Shown one piece after another: positions 12,800-24,600 of a stretch of 64,000 nucleotides of DNA (positions are counted from its first letter, which is position 1; every line of letters begins with the position of its first letter). The stretch comes from Luidia sarsii (Eukaryota; Echinodermata; Asteroidea; Paxillosida; Luidiidae). A model generated the notes under the pieces. The model did no database searches. It had not been told where the DNA came from and saw only the letters and a program-made list of their open reading frames with translations. The translations under genes were made by a program, and so were the position numbers. The stretch spans positions 15,967,273 through 16,031,272 of the forward strand of contig OX465112.1 of NCBI GenBank assembly GCA_949987565.1, given 5' to 3'.

Positions 12800-13161
12800 A
12801 GGCCCTATTCAACATTGGTAAAAGATTGCCACAGTTTGTGTGTTAAACCATTAAACATTCCAAAAAAGAAAGCCTACGACGGTTTTAGCTCAAATGGTAA
12901 TCTGAGAAAGTAGAAAAAGGCGAAAAACCGTCACGGTTTTCGCACCGTTTTGTAGTGACAAGTGTACGAGTAATAAACTCGCGAGTAATAGAGTATTTGT
13001 CGATGTTTGAGTGAATATTTCTCGAAAAGTACAGCATCCCAGACCGTAAGAGTTCAACATGAGAATTCTATCATGACCATCTGCAAACTGTGTAAATTGG
13101 AAGGAAATCTGTGGACATCGATGTTTTCCGATCTTCCCAATGTTGTATTGGGCCTTTAAAG
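12794..13161 (+). mobile_element. Related MITE abutting copy 1
   Basis: Bounded by TTTAAAGGCCCTATTCAACA and its near inverse ending GTATTGGGCCTTTAAAG. The interior resembles family A only distantly. It abuts copy 1 head to tail, sharing the CTTTAAAG border. Confidence 0.75.
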
Positions 13162-13980
13162 TACTTACAAAGTGCGCCGACTGTACTTTTTTTTCCTGAA
13201 CACCTCGTTCTAACTTCAAGACTGAAGTTGAGAAAAATCTAAAATGCTTAGAGCGTTTGTAAACTCATGCAAGCGAAACAAAAGCAACAAACAAAAGCAC
13301 AAAAAATCAAGAAGAAAAAAAAAAGAAGAAAAGAAAAAAACCTAAAAACATAAATAAACAAGTCTTAGCAAATATAATATAAAAATTATCCAACATAAAA
13401 AGCAAAATTATAACATTTTTTTTTAAAGGAACATAAAAGAATGCAAACAACATGTAAAAAAAAAATTACAAAAAAAGAAATGTAAAAATCAATGTAAAGG
13501 TAAAACAAAGCAAAGCAGAAACAAACAAAACCACAAGAAATAACCTTTAAAAACACTCCAATTTCCCAAAATAAAACCCCCCAAAAGAAAAAAACAAAAT
13601 CCAAACCACAGCCATCATATCAGTTATTCATCTCCATCTCCGTTCGTTTGCCACGCGCCATTATTCCCCAGAATTCGAAGAAAAAAAAAGGCCCCATCAA
13701 AAAAAGAAAACCCAGATATTCTAATGACACCCAATTACTTCACGGAGAAAAGTGGAGGGGAGGACGAAGTTGAGGCACACAAAAAGGATGTCACAATTGC
13801 ACAGATTCTCGTCACTCTCGTCGGTCGGAGCGCGGCTCCGCAAGTTAAACAGGTAAGCAATCAAAAAGGCTGGGACGTGCGACCGACACCTCGCCCATCG
13901 CGCAGGCGTCATTTCTATTCCCGCAGCGGGCCGACCAGATTTTTCCCCGGTCGCCGTTTTTTTAAGCGTCTCCCTTCTCT
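13162..13980. other. A-rich non-genic stretch
   Basis: A-rich, AAAACAAA-type sequence at 13,260-13,620. No gene recognised. Confidence 0.5.
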
Positions 13981-13984
13981 CCTT

Positions 13985-14024
13985 TCTCACCCCGCCCCAC
14001 CCCTCTCTCTCTCTCCCTCCCCCC

Positions 14025-14061
<37 letters not shown>

Positions 14062-15710
14062 CTGTACCGTAGACTCCACGATGCAATATTTATCGGGACT
14101 CATTACTACAGCCGTGACTCGACCGACTGGGTCGGGTTTTTTTTTCTCTCCTTCTCCCCTTCTATTCTACAGCCTTGACGTGACTCTGACACGGATTGCA
14201 CGCGTCGATGATGTATCTTTAACTCTATCGCCCCCCTCTCCCTCTGTCTCTCTCCCTCTGTCTCTCCCCCACTCTCAGTTCTCCCCTTCTCTCTTCCTAA
14301 TAAATTCATGTCCTTTCCCACGTGTCTCTACTTCCCGCCCTCCCTCTCCTGTCCTCTCTCACCATCTCTCTCCCTATTCCCCTCTCTCTCCTCAACCCCT
14401 CTCTATTCCCTCTCTCCATCTCTCTAGCCCCCAACCCCTCTCTATTCCCTCTCTCCCCTCTCTCCATCTCTCTCCTCAACCCCTCTCTATTCCCTCTCTC
14501 CATCTCTCTCCCTCTCTCCATCTCTCTCCCTCAACCCCTCTCTCCACCTCTCACCCCTACCCCTCTCTATTCCCTCTCTCCACCTCTCTCCCAAAACCTC
14601 TCTCTTCCCTCTCTCTATCTCTCTCTCCAACCCCTCTCTCCGTCTCTCACCCAAACCCCCTCTCTCTCTTCCCTCTCTCCATCTCCCTCCCAAAACCCCC
14701 TCTCTCCACCTCTCTCCCCAACCCCTCTCTATTCCCTCTCTCCATCTCTCTTCCCTCTCCCCACCTCTCTCCCCAACCCCTCTCTATTCCCTCTCTCCAT
14801 CTCTCTCCCCTCAACCCCTCTCTGTTCCCTTTCTCCATCTCCCTCCCAAACTCCCCTCTCTCTTCCCTCTCTCCATCTCTCTTCCCAACCCCTCTCTATT
14901 CCCTCTCTCCATCTCTCTCCCTCTCTCCATCTCTCTCCCTCAACCCCTCTCTATTCCCTCTCCCCATCTCTCTCCCTCTCTCCATCTCTCTCCCTCAACC
15001 CCTCTCTCTTCCCTCTCCCCATCTCTCTCCCTCTCTCCATCTCTCTCCCTCAACCCCTCTCTATTCCCTCTCTCCATCTCTCTCCCTCTCTCCATCTCTC
15101 TCCCTCAACCCCTCTCTCTTCCCTCTCCCCACCTCTCTCTCCAACCCCTCTCTATTCCCTCTCTCCATCTCTCTCCCCTCAACCCCTCTCTGTTCCCTCT
15201 CTCCATCTCCCTCCCAAACTCCCCTCTCTCTTCCCTCTCACCATCTCTCTTCCCAACCCCTCTCTATTCCCTCTCTCCATCTCTCTCCCTCTCTCCATCT
15301 CTCTCCCTCAACCCCTCTCTATTCCCTCTCTCCATCTCCCTCCCAAACTTCCCTCTCTCTTCCCTCTCTCCATCTCTCTCCCCAACCCCTCTCTATTCCC
15401 TCTCTCCATCTCTCTCCCTCAACCCCTCTCTATTCCCTCTCCCCATCTCTCTCCCCAACCCCTCTCTATTCCCTCTCTCAATCTCTCTCCCTCAACCCCT
15501 CTCTATTCCCCCTCCCCATCTCTCTCCCCAACCCCTCTCTATTCCCTCTCTCCATCTCTCTCCCTCAACCCCTCTCTATTCCCTCTCTCCATCTCTCTCC
15601 CTCAACCCCTCTCTATTCCCTCTCCCCATCTCTCTCCCTCTCCATATCTCCCTCTCTCCACATCCAGACCTCTCTCTCCTTCCCCTCTCTCTCCACCTCC
15701 CTCCGTCTGT
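13985..15710. repeat. CT-rich array of ~35-bp units
   Basis: Tandem CCAACCCCTCTCTATTCCCT followed by CTCTCCATCTCTCTCC with phase shifts, occupying about 14,380-15,640 and flanked by simpler CTCTCT. It gives open frames of up to 673 codons that are pure repeat. Confidence 0.95.
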
Positions 15711-16905
15711 CTTTCATCTTGAAAGAAAAAAAGATTCTTTATTAATGCTCCATAATTATTGCGTCCATGTTTAATTGAGTGGAGCCGGGTGGCTTCTTTT
15801 TTCATTGTGATTATTCAAAAGTGATTGAGACCGAAGTAACCAGAGTTCTCCTTTTTTTTTCCAAGGGAGTGTGAATGGTGTCGGGCAGACGACATCAAAT
15901 CCCGTGGGATTGTCAGGGCGTTTTAGCCCTATGAAAATCACCAGACCGAATCACAGGGTTTTTTTTTCCTCAGCGCTTCGGGATAAAAGCCGTTTGCATG
16001 AATATTACCCTCCAAAAAATAATAATAATTCAAAGGAATGATCGATCGGGTTTTTTTTAAAGGATACAACGCCCCATGGGCGCGCATCGAAAGCTCGTTC
16101 GGTGTGGGTTTGGGGTTTGGGTAGTTCGAGGGGATTTATTTCCCCCTCAAGGGCCAACAACGTGATCAGCGATTAGCGCCCTCTTTCGGCAGGCAGCAAA
16201 AAAACGGGAATGGAATTGGAAACGACGGCAGTATTTTGACGACTGTCGCATTATTCCAAAAACAAAACATGATTCGATTCCCCTCCCCAGAATCAAATTA
16301 TCCACGGTGATATTCCCCAAACCAGAAAGAAAACTGGACGGGGGGGGGGCCGGTACGGTACATAGGCCAAGTCTGTTTCGGAAGACTTTGACTAAAGAAT
16401 GACGGGTGGAAGTGACGACCTAGCGAGTCGAAATGGTTACGCAAATGTTGGCTACTCGAAGGAAGAGTAGCCGGCCGACCACGAGGCACGATTGCAAGGT
16501 TTCCGGGGGGCAACCACCACCTTGCCTCTCGACACGCCCCGGACTTCATCCCGGTTGCCCGCAAGAATCGGACCGAGCGCCGGGAACAGGCCAGCGGGCC
16601 AAGCTCCGGACGATAATCCCGGCTAGCGCGCACAAAAGAGTTCGAGAAGGGGGGGGGATCGGGAGACCAGCAGGGAGACAGACCAAAAACAAAGGCAGGT
16701 CGGTTCCCTTCCCAATTTCGGGTCAATTCCTGGCGCGTCGTTGTCAGACAGCAATCCATCTTGTGCGGCTCAAGCTCACACTCCACCTTCCCCGCCCGAC
16801 CGAGCAGAGCACAAGGACCAATATACACAAAATTAATGTACTTGCGTTTTGACACACGTTTTCTTTTTTGGGGGGGGGGGGAGGTAGATTCACATGAAAA
16901 GGAAT
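15711..16905. other. Non-genic stretch
   Basis: Mixed-composition sequence between two low-complexity blocks. No exon, RNA gene or inverted-end element could be supported. It includes TTTTTTTT and G-runs at 15,960, 16,339 and 16,868. Confidence 0.4.
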
Positions 16906-16909
16906 GAAC

Positions 16910-17230
16910 AATGGACAGAGAGATACGGAACAAAGAGGGAGGGGCAGAAGAGGGAGAGAGAGGTGGAGAGAGAAATTGGGAGGTGGGGAGAGAGGTATAG
17001 AAAGAGAAATAGAGAGGGAGAGAGGTGGGGAGGGTGGGAGAGAGACAGAAAGAGAGAGGGAGATTGAGGGAGAGGGAGAGAGAGGAGAGAGGGTGGAGGA
17101 TGAGAGAAAGACAGAGGTGGGTGGAGAGAAGGGAGAGGGGGAGAAAGGGAAAGAAAGAGGGAGGGAGGGGAGAGCGAGAAGAGAAGGATAGGGAAAGAGG
17201 AAAAGACAGGAGGGGAAAGAGAAAAGGGCA
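16910..17230. repeat. GA-rich polypurine block
   Basis: Purine-only on the + strand, GAGAGAGG/GGGAGAG type. Shadow ORFs only. Confidence 0.9.
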
Positions 17231-17599
17231 ACCTTGAATACTTGAGGTACTTGCATCTCCCACAATCCATAAGTCCAGAATTTAATACCTGCGTAGATTG
17301 ATTGAAATGTAGCTTGCGTGTTCGATACAACTTCTTTCATTTCTCCCCTCCTCCAATTCGTCGGACGATTTTACCGGCCAGATTGCGGAAGATTCCTCGA
17401 AAATGGCCTTTTCAATAATCGCTCACAAAACACGACGGAAGAGGGAAGAGAGAGAGAGGAGGGGGGGGGGTGTAGGGGATAGAGAGGGAGGGCGTGCCTA
17501 GATTTGCAGCCCGTTGTAGCGGTCACTATCCTCTCCGATTGCCGCCTCCAGCCGATATAAAAAAAGCTTCTTCCCTGATTGTTCATCTTTAAGATCTTT

Positions 17600-17765
17600 A
17601 AGAGATGGAGGAGGAGGAGGAGGAGAAGGAGGGGGAAGAGGGAATCTCGATTTGGCTTCGGAGCCAAAGATCGGTGGGAAGCAAAAAACGAAGGGAGTGG
17701 GAGGGAGGGAGTGGGAGTGGGAGGGAGGGAGGGAGGGAGGGAAGGAGGAAGGGCAGGGGGAAAAA
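17600..17765. repeat. GGA-rich block
   Basis: GGAGGAGGAGGA followed by a GGGA repeat (about 17,698-17,752). Confidence 0.85.
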
Positions 17766-18324
17766 AACACCTGCTTGGCCGCGACTGGAGACAATGAACT
17801 TAAGCCGCAAATTGGGTTTCCACCGCACACCGCCTCTGAGTAAACATTTAGCAGGGAGTCAAGATACAGTGCCTGCCGATTCCCGGAGTTTACCCACGCC
17901 ATGCCGCCAGGGCTCCGTAATAAAAGTCTGCATGCCCGGTCAGTAGACGGATAGTGTGTCAGTGAATTTTTTTTTATAAATTTTTCTATATTTCATACAT
18001 ACATCCACGGTGATGGTTGGCTCTGGGATTCTTTCTTCCTTATTATCTTTTTTTATTTCGTAATTTCTTCTCCCCTTGCTTCTCGCTTTGTGTGTGAATG
18101 TGGATCCTCGACTGCTGTACCTCGGGCGAGTTTCTGTGTCTCTGGTGTGTGACACACCTGCTTCGCTTTGAGGGAAGGCGGAGGCATGGTGTGGCATGGT
18201 GTGGCAGGGGGGGGGGGCGAGGGGGAGGGGGGTAGGGGAGGTTATTGCGTGCCTGCTTGCTTGCCTTACCCAATCGACAACCCGAGTACATGGGGGGAAA
18301 AAGGCACGGGTGTACAAAATAGAT

Positions 18325-18446
18325 AGAGGTGGAAGGGAGGGAGGGCTGGAAGGGGAAAGAGAGACGGAGAGAGACGGAGAGATAGAGAAAGAGAGAAAGA
18401 GTGGAGAGGAGGGAGAGAGGGGGAGAGAGAGGGAGGGAGGGAGAGA

Positions 18447-18528
<82 letters not shown>

Positions 18529-18680
18529 GGAAGGGAAGGAGGGGAGAGAAAGAGAGGGGAGAGGGAGAAAGGGGAGATAGAGGGGGAGAGTGAGAGGGGG
18601 GAGAGAGATAGATCGAGAGAGAACAGGAGAGGAGAGGAGAGAGGGGAGAGAGAGGGGAGAGAGAGAGAGAGAGGGAGAGG

Positions 18681-18716
<36 letters not shown>

Positions 18717-19076
18717 GGAAGGGAAGGAGGGGAGAGAAAGAGAGGGGAGAGGGAGAAAGGGGAGATAGAGGGGGAGAGTGAGAGAGGGGGGAGAGATAGA
18801 TCGAGAGAGAACAGGAGAGGAGAGGAGAGAGGGGAGAGGGAGAGAAAGAGGGATAGACAGAGAGGGGAGGAAGGGGGAGGGGAAGGAGAGAGAGGGGGAG
18901 AGAGGGGGAAAGAGGGGGAAAGAGGGGGAGGGGAGAGAGGGGGAGGGAGAGAGAGGGGGGAGATAGAGCGAGGGAGAGAGGGGGAGGGAGAGAGAAAAAG
19001 ACAGAGAAAGGGGGAGGTAGGGGGAGAGAGAGAGAGGGGGAAAGAGAGAGAGAGAGGGAGGAGAGAGAGATATGTA
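18325..19076. repeat. GA-rich polypurine block with internal duplication
   Basis: Long (GA)n with GGGAGAGAG. A segment of about 190 bp, from GAGGAGGGAAGGGAAGGAGG through GATAGATCGAGAGAGAACAG, occurs twice (about 18,520-18,650 and 18,710-18,835), so part of the block has been duplicated. Confidence 0.9.
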
Positions 19077-20358
19077 GGGGAGGGGTTATTGCTTGCCTGC
19101 CCCGATCGACACGACCGGCTGCATTGAAAGAAGCACGGGTGTGCAGAACAGAGAGAGCGAGGGGGAAAAGTGTGAACTCCGGGGCTAAGATGTAATCTCG
19201 CCCAGCTCGAATAAAGGTTGGGAACTGGTGGACACAAGCAGTGAAAAAACGGCAACAAAACAAATAAAGGATCTTAAAGGTGAGCCGTGAAACTGCTCTT
19301 AAAAGATCAAACATTTTAACTGCATCATCGCTTTCTTCACCTGAATCTATGTGCCAAATATCATACACTGTGTATTGTACATACACAGACACTTACATAA
19401 AAAGAAGCATGCTTGAGTTCGAATATTCCAGAAACTGCCTTACTTTTCAGAGGAAAAGGGGCTATAAATTTGCAAGGAAAACTCAAAATGAAGTTATTTT
19501 TGATTCAAGCTTAATGAAGGGATTTCAGGGCTTTTACAGATTCCATCTCTCAATTAGGGTGATCAAACACACAACATAAGCATGGGAGTATCATATTCAT
19601 TCACATGATCAGTCAAAGCTAATAAAAAATATTTAACAAAAATGCATTCTTTTGGAAATTTGAAATTCAGGATCAACCCAAGCAAAACCTAAAATGACTT
19701 GTTTATGTACAGTTTGTACATACATGTATCTATATACATCACATAATGGGAAGCTACTATACATTTAGTGAAAGTAATTATTCAAATTCCAATAACATAA
19801 CAAGTAATATGTGCATGTACAAGGTACATTGTAGTTTCTTGGACATTTCGTCTATATCTAATCAGTCCAATGCAAATACATGTATTCAGTTGCTCCGTTA
19901 CGCCTTTGGAAGCTGTACACGATTAAGTTAATGAGACAGGATTGTCTCACTGTCTCATGTTCACTCTCTCCCCTTCCTTCGTGTACATGTATCTGTTTTG
20001 TCCTTGTCACTCTGCCTTTGAGAAAGGTCCTGCTAGGATCGAAACGTCAGGCCCACTAAACTTTATATTTACATTTTGGTTATTTTAGTCAGTAAGCAGT
20101 TTGCAACATTTTTGTATATCACCTTGAGACAGGATTGTAATAGTAGTTGCAGCCCAATTGGACTTTCACTGAAGCAAAACAACATCAGATTTCAGCCCAG
20201 AGTTGTGTCTTTATCATCCCTACACTGAGATAACGGGGCCTGGCTTTGTGTACTGAAATTGAGTTTTGGCTTTCCCGTTCCAAATGGAGTATCTATATTG
20301 AGACCTGTCCGAAAAGCCTCTGTATTAACACCTATCAAAATAAGGATTGATTATCCTG
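19077..20358. other. Region downstream of KANSL3
   Basis: No gene supported. It contains a full copy of the dispersed retroelement tail at 19,955-20,132. The rest is AT-rich unique-looking sequence. Confidence 0.4.
19955..20132 (+). mobile_element. Dispersed retroelement 3' tail, copy 1
   Basis: Shares a long block with 45,265-45,517 and 57,430-57,772: CACTCTCTCCCCTTCCTTCG, then CTGTTTTGTCCTTGTCACTC, the hammerhead-like core (20,014-20,052), and a tail with AGTCAGTAAGCAGTTTGCAA ending TATATCACCTT. Shared 3' ends with different 5' ends suggest 5'-truncated retrotransposed copies. I infer a Penelope-like or LINE origin; no reverse transcriptase is present in the window. Confidence 0.65.
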
Positions 20359-20359
20359 C

Positions 20360-20478
20360 CAAAGCCAGAGCCAGTGACAGAGCTAGGGCAAGAACCAGAG
20401 CCAGAGCCAAAGCCAGAGCCAGTGACAGAGCTAGGGCAAGAACCAGAGCCAGAGCCAAAGCCAGAGCCAGAGCCAGAG

Positions 20479-20537
<59 letters not shown>

Positions 20538-20550
20538 GCCAGAGCAAGGG

Positions 20551-20605
<55 letters not shown>

Positions 20606-20652
20606 CAGAGACAGAGCTAGGGCAAGAACCAGAGCCAGAGCCAGAGCCAAAG

Positions 20653-20707
<55 letters not shown>

Positions 20708-20757
20708 CAGAGTCAGAGCCAAAGCCAGAGCCAGAGCAAGGGCCATGGCCAGAGCCA
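20360..20757. repeat. (CCAGAG)n hexanucleotide array
   Basis: About 66 units of CCAGAG with occasional AAAGCC, ACAGAG and CTAGGGCAAGAA variants. A higher-order duplication of the segment AGTGACAGAGCTAGGGCAAG occurs near 20,370 and 20,420. Two frames stay open, giving Glu-Pro and Arg-Ala repeats on + and Leu-Ala on -. These are not considered genes. The same hexamer in reverse complement forms the array at 48,816-49,030. Confidence 0.9.
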
Positions 20758-21631
20758 AGCTAGAAAAGAGGTCTTCCAGATGGTGTCTAACATTCAGGCC
20801 ACAAGCTTTCTGCATTCGAACTACAGCTAGCCTAGTCGCACAAACCGATGTCCAAGAAAACTGGATGAATAATTCATGATATATGCAATTACTCATGCAT
20901 GCATAAACATAAGATTGATGAATATTCGAACCCATTTACATGTATGTACATTTCCCCTGATGAGCGTGCATTGCAAGCCTCGCAAAAGCAGAAATGTGTG
21001 CACGGAGATACAGCTCTTCAAACCATAAAGGCCCAGCCCATGACAAGGGAACAACAGCCTGTCAACAGAGGGGGAAAAACACCACTTGAATTACCACCGC
21101 AGTAATCACATCTATCTACACACTTCATGCAAAGGTATATATGCAGGACTACGTGTACGTAAATGTACACATGGCGATAGACTTTTGTCTGCCTTTTTCG
21201 GGTTAGTGAGTTGAGTATGAAGGCCAATTAAGTTCTGCCTCCAAAGCCATGCATATATTTTTTTTTTTCAAATTCTTATTCAGAGTCCTGTTGAGTGCTT
21301 CCATTCTGACATAAATTTCCACTGGAAATTTCCTCAAGCAAGCCAAACTTCAGGACAAACCTGAAATGAATTACAGAAGAGAATTTTCACAGAGCTGTAA
21401 TCGCTGACAAAACATGGACGTTTTTTTCCTCCAATTATCTTTCTCCAATTTTTTGTCTGCTCATTGGGATGCCTGAAGGAAGTTCCTCTTGATGTGGGCG
21501 TGAGGTTTAAGGAATTTTCTCAGCTGAATGGAGGAAATGCAGTTCTCTATTAAAAGCGGTTTGAGAAACTGAGTTTGTGCAGAGAGCAGACACGGATGTT
21601 GTTTGGATGTGCGATGAAAGAAAAATCGCAG
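20758..21631. other. KANSL3 3' UTR / downstream
   Basis: This stretch directly follows the KANSL3 stop codon on the minus strand, so the 3' UTR should start here. I saw no clear AATAAA on the minus strand within it. Confidence 0.35.
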
Positions 21632-24600
21632 TCACTCCGTGAAGTCGGAATACTGTCGCGGCGTGCGGACCCTGCGTGTGCGCGTGGTCGTGTAGGCTGC
21701 CGAGGAGGTCACTGACCCCTGGCCACCTCTGACCTTGCCGTCGGCGTCCCCTCCCGGCCCGACGGTCCTGGGGGATGGGATCGGGGAGACGGCGACGGGC
21801 GAATCCGGGGCCGACTTGAGCTGGTCTTCAGAGTCTTGCGGCCCAGCCGTCGATGACGACGGGGGATGTTCCTTCGAGCGGCTCTCGGCGTCGGAGGATG
21901 GTGTCGCTGAAGACCGAGCCGACGCGGCATTCGGGGTCGGGGAAGGCTTCTGCGTGGCGGAGGCTCCGGGAGTCGCCGAGGAGAGTGGCTTGGCGTTCAG
22001 CGCCGCTGTCACGTACTTGATCAGCGACTGGTCCACCGAGGTGCCGGCAGCCGCCCCTGTGCCCTGAGTCTTGGAGACGGGCATGGTGGCCGAGATCACT
22101 TTGGCCACGGGGGCCGGCTTGAAGGCCGAGGGCTGGCCGCTGCCAGTCTTCTTGACGGCCGGCCCGACGGGGTCTGAGCGGATGACCACCGGCGACGCCC
22201 TGCCCGCAAAGGGGGCCTTAGCGGTCACCTCTCCGACCGGGCCGGGCCGGGAGTGGACAGCGCCGGCTGGCAGGCTGACTCTGGTCAGCTGGACATGGGA
22301 GGCGGGGTACTTGGCGACAGCCGGCTTGTCCGAGGTCCTCCGGCTGGTGACGGTGGTCAAGGTAGCAGGGGGCATCACCCCCCGCGACGAGGCTGTGGGT
22401 CGGGCCACTTGGGCCCCGACCAGCGAGACTCCCCGGCCAAAGGTGCTGAAGGCCGAGGAGCCTGAGGTCAGCGGGGTGGCTTGGAGAGAGCTGGTCTTGC
22501 CCGAGGCCCCACTCGGCAAGGCCCTCTTGAGGGAGGGGGAGGAGGCGATCGTTGAGAGGGCCAGCGTTTCCGGCTTCGCCTCGGCCTTGGAGTTGACGCT
22601 TGCTGGGACCGATGGACGCTCCAACGCTCCGAAAGAGGCACCTGAGGTGACAAAGGTAGCCCTGGATGGAGGAAGGTGAGAGGAGCCTTCGGAGGAGCTT
22701 GTCATGACGACAGCTGGTTTGGAGGAGGCTGTCGCGGCAACCGACCCTGCGGTGGACTTGGCCAGAAGGGTCTTCTCCAGAGTGGTCAGGCCGGACACGT
22801 TGCCCTTCTCCAGATCCTTCAGGATCTTGGCCTTGGTCACCGTGCCGGCCGGGTAGGAGGAGGAGGTCAGGGAGACAGTGGTCAGGGGAAAGTCGTGGAA
22901 CTGCAGCTTCTGGATGGCCTGCTCGTGCTCCTTGTCAATCTTCACCTTCTTGGCCGGGCCCGGCGAATCCACCTTGTGTCTCCCACCCGTCTTGGGCGCC
23001 GCCGCCAATGCCGACTTGGGGTTGCCGGGGCTCGGGGTCATGCCCTGGGCAGCGAAGAGACCCAGGAGGGCCACGTCGGGCGAGACGATTTGCCCGGCGC
23101 CCGCTCCTTCCTGACCGGAGGGGGCGGCTCCCAAGTTCCTCTCGGCCAGGTTCTCCAGGGCCCGGAGGGTGGCGTTGTCCGAGACGTCTGCGGCGGCCGC
23201 CGGCGGGACGCTCTTCAGAGCGGCCGAGACCAGCTGGGGGATGTTGAGGAGGCCGGCCAGGGATGCCACCTGACCGCTTGTGGAGGCTCCCCCGACAAGG
23301 CTCGAGCCAGCACCGCCGCCACTGCCGCTGCTCAGTGGGTTACAGCCGGCTATCATCTTCCCGGCGATGGCCACAGCGGCCTGCTGGACGGCCGCCTGAA
23401 ACTGGCTGGTCCTCATCAAGTCGGTCACCCCTGCCGAGGAGGCTGGCTCCGCGGAGGAGACTGATGTCAGCGACGGTTTGCCCCTGCTCAGGCCGGCCGC
23501 TGTCGAAACGGTCAGCGGCAACGATGTTTGACTGGAGGAAACCGCCGGCGTCTCCAGGGACGTCGGGATGAGCGGGTTGGAAACCGGTGACTTGCTGTCG
23601 CGCTGGACGTTGAAATTCAGACCCTTGAATGCAACGAAGAGACGCAACCAATTCAGATGGACCAGGGAAATCAGCGAGGTGAGATTCGAGCCTGAGACCT
23701 CTACTCTGCTTTGACTAAACCTGCCCTATCACTGCAGTCGCAGTCCGATTCAGGCAATGTTTCCTCGAAGATTACAGCAAATAGATGCAGGGAAATCTTT
23801 GACAAACCTGTTACACCTAATATACCAAACCTAGTTGATATCTACCAAAAGCATGTCTGAAAGCAGTTTGCACAGCTTCACATTACACACAAGTCTATGG
23901 AAGCCACAGACGGGCCCAATGGATGTGTGTGATAAGATATGGCTTCAGTTTATACACAAGTTTATAGAAGCCGCTACCTAGTGACTACAGGCAATCCCCA
24001 TAGATGTGTGCATTCTTTGCAGCCATATCCAATGTATATGGACATGGCCAAGCTTTACACATGGTTAACTAAAACAAAGCTATCTGGTTGAGGCTGCCTC
24101 GTTTGAGAAGACAGCAATCACCACAGGGAATCACAACTGGTGGCTACAGGCAATCCCTATAGACATGCATGCTTGACTGCAGCTTCAGTTTACACACGAG
24201 TCTATGTAAGTCTTAAGCTAGTGGGTACGGTCAACTGAGTGCGTTTTTCTAGCAATTGCCTACGAACTTGGACCTAACCTTTCAGAAATGCAAAAGGACA
24301 AACTACAACAAAACTCATCAAACTCATTGAAGTTTAACGATTAAGATTATGAGCAATGCACAGAAACCATACAGGCTAATCACCACTCATGACGGGTTAT
24401 CTATTGTAAGTTGAGTGACTATGGATTTCTAAAGCTTTGTGAAATCCATCACTGGATGATGAAGGCTTGCCCGTTTCATGTTTCATAAAAAAAGGAAATA
24501 CTTCAGACCGGCAAGGATTCCCGAGGATTGGGTTGTTTTTTTTTCCCTTCAAGCCTACCTGTAGCAGGGTGCTTGGCGCCATGTGCGAGGGCAGGATGCC

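Noticed and set aside
13724..15745. 673-codon + strand ORF
   Set aside because: Made of CT-rich tandem repeats (Ser/Leu/Pro only). No domain, and other frames are open too.
20259..20879. Arg-Ala and Glu-Pro repeat 'proteins'
   Set aside because: Hexanucleotide array keeps frames open. No start context or splice partners.
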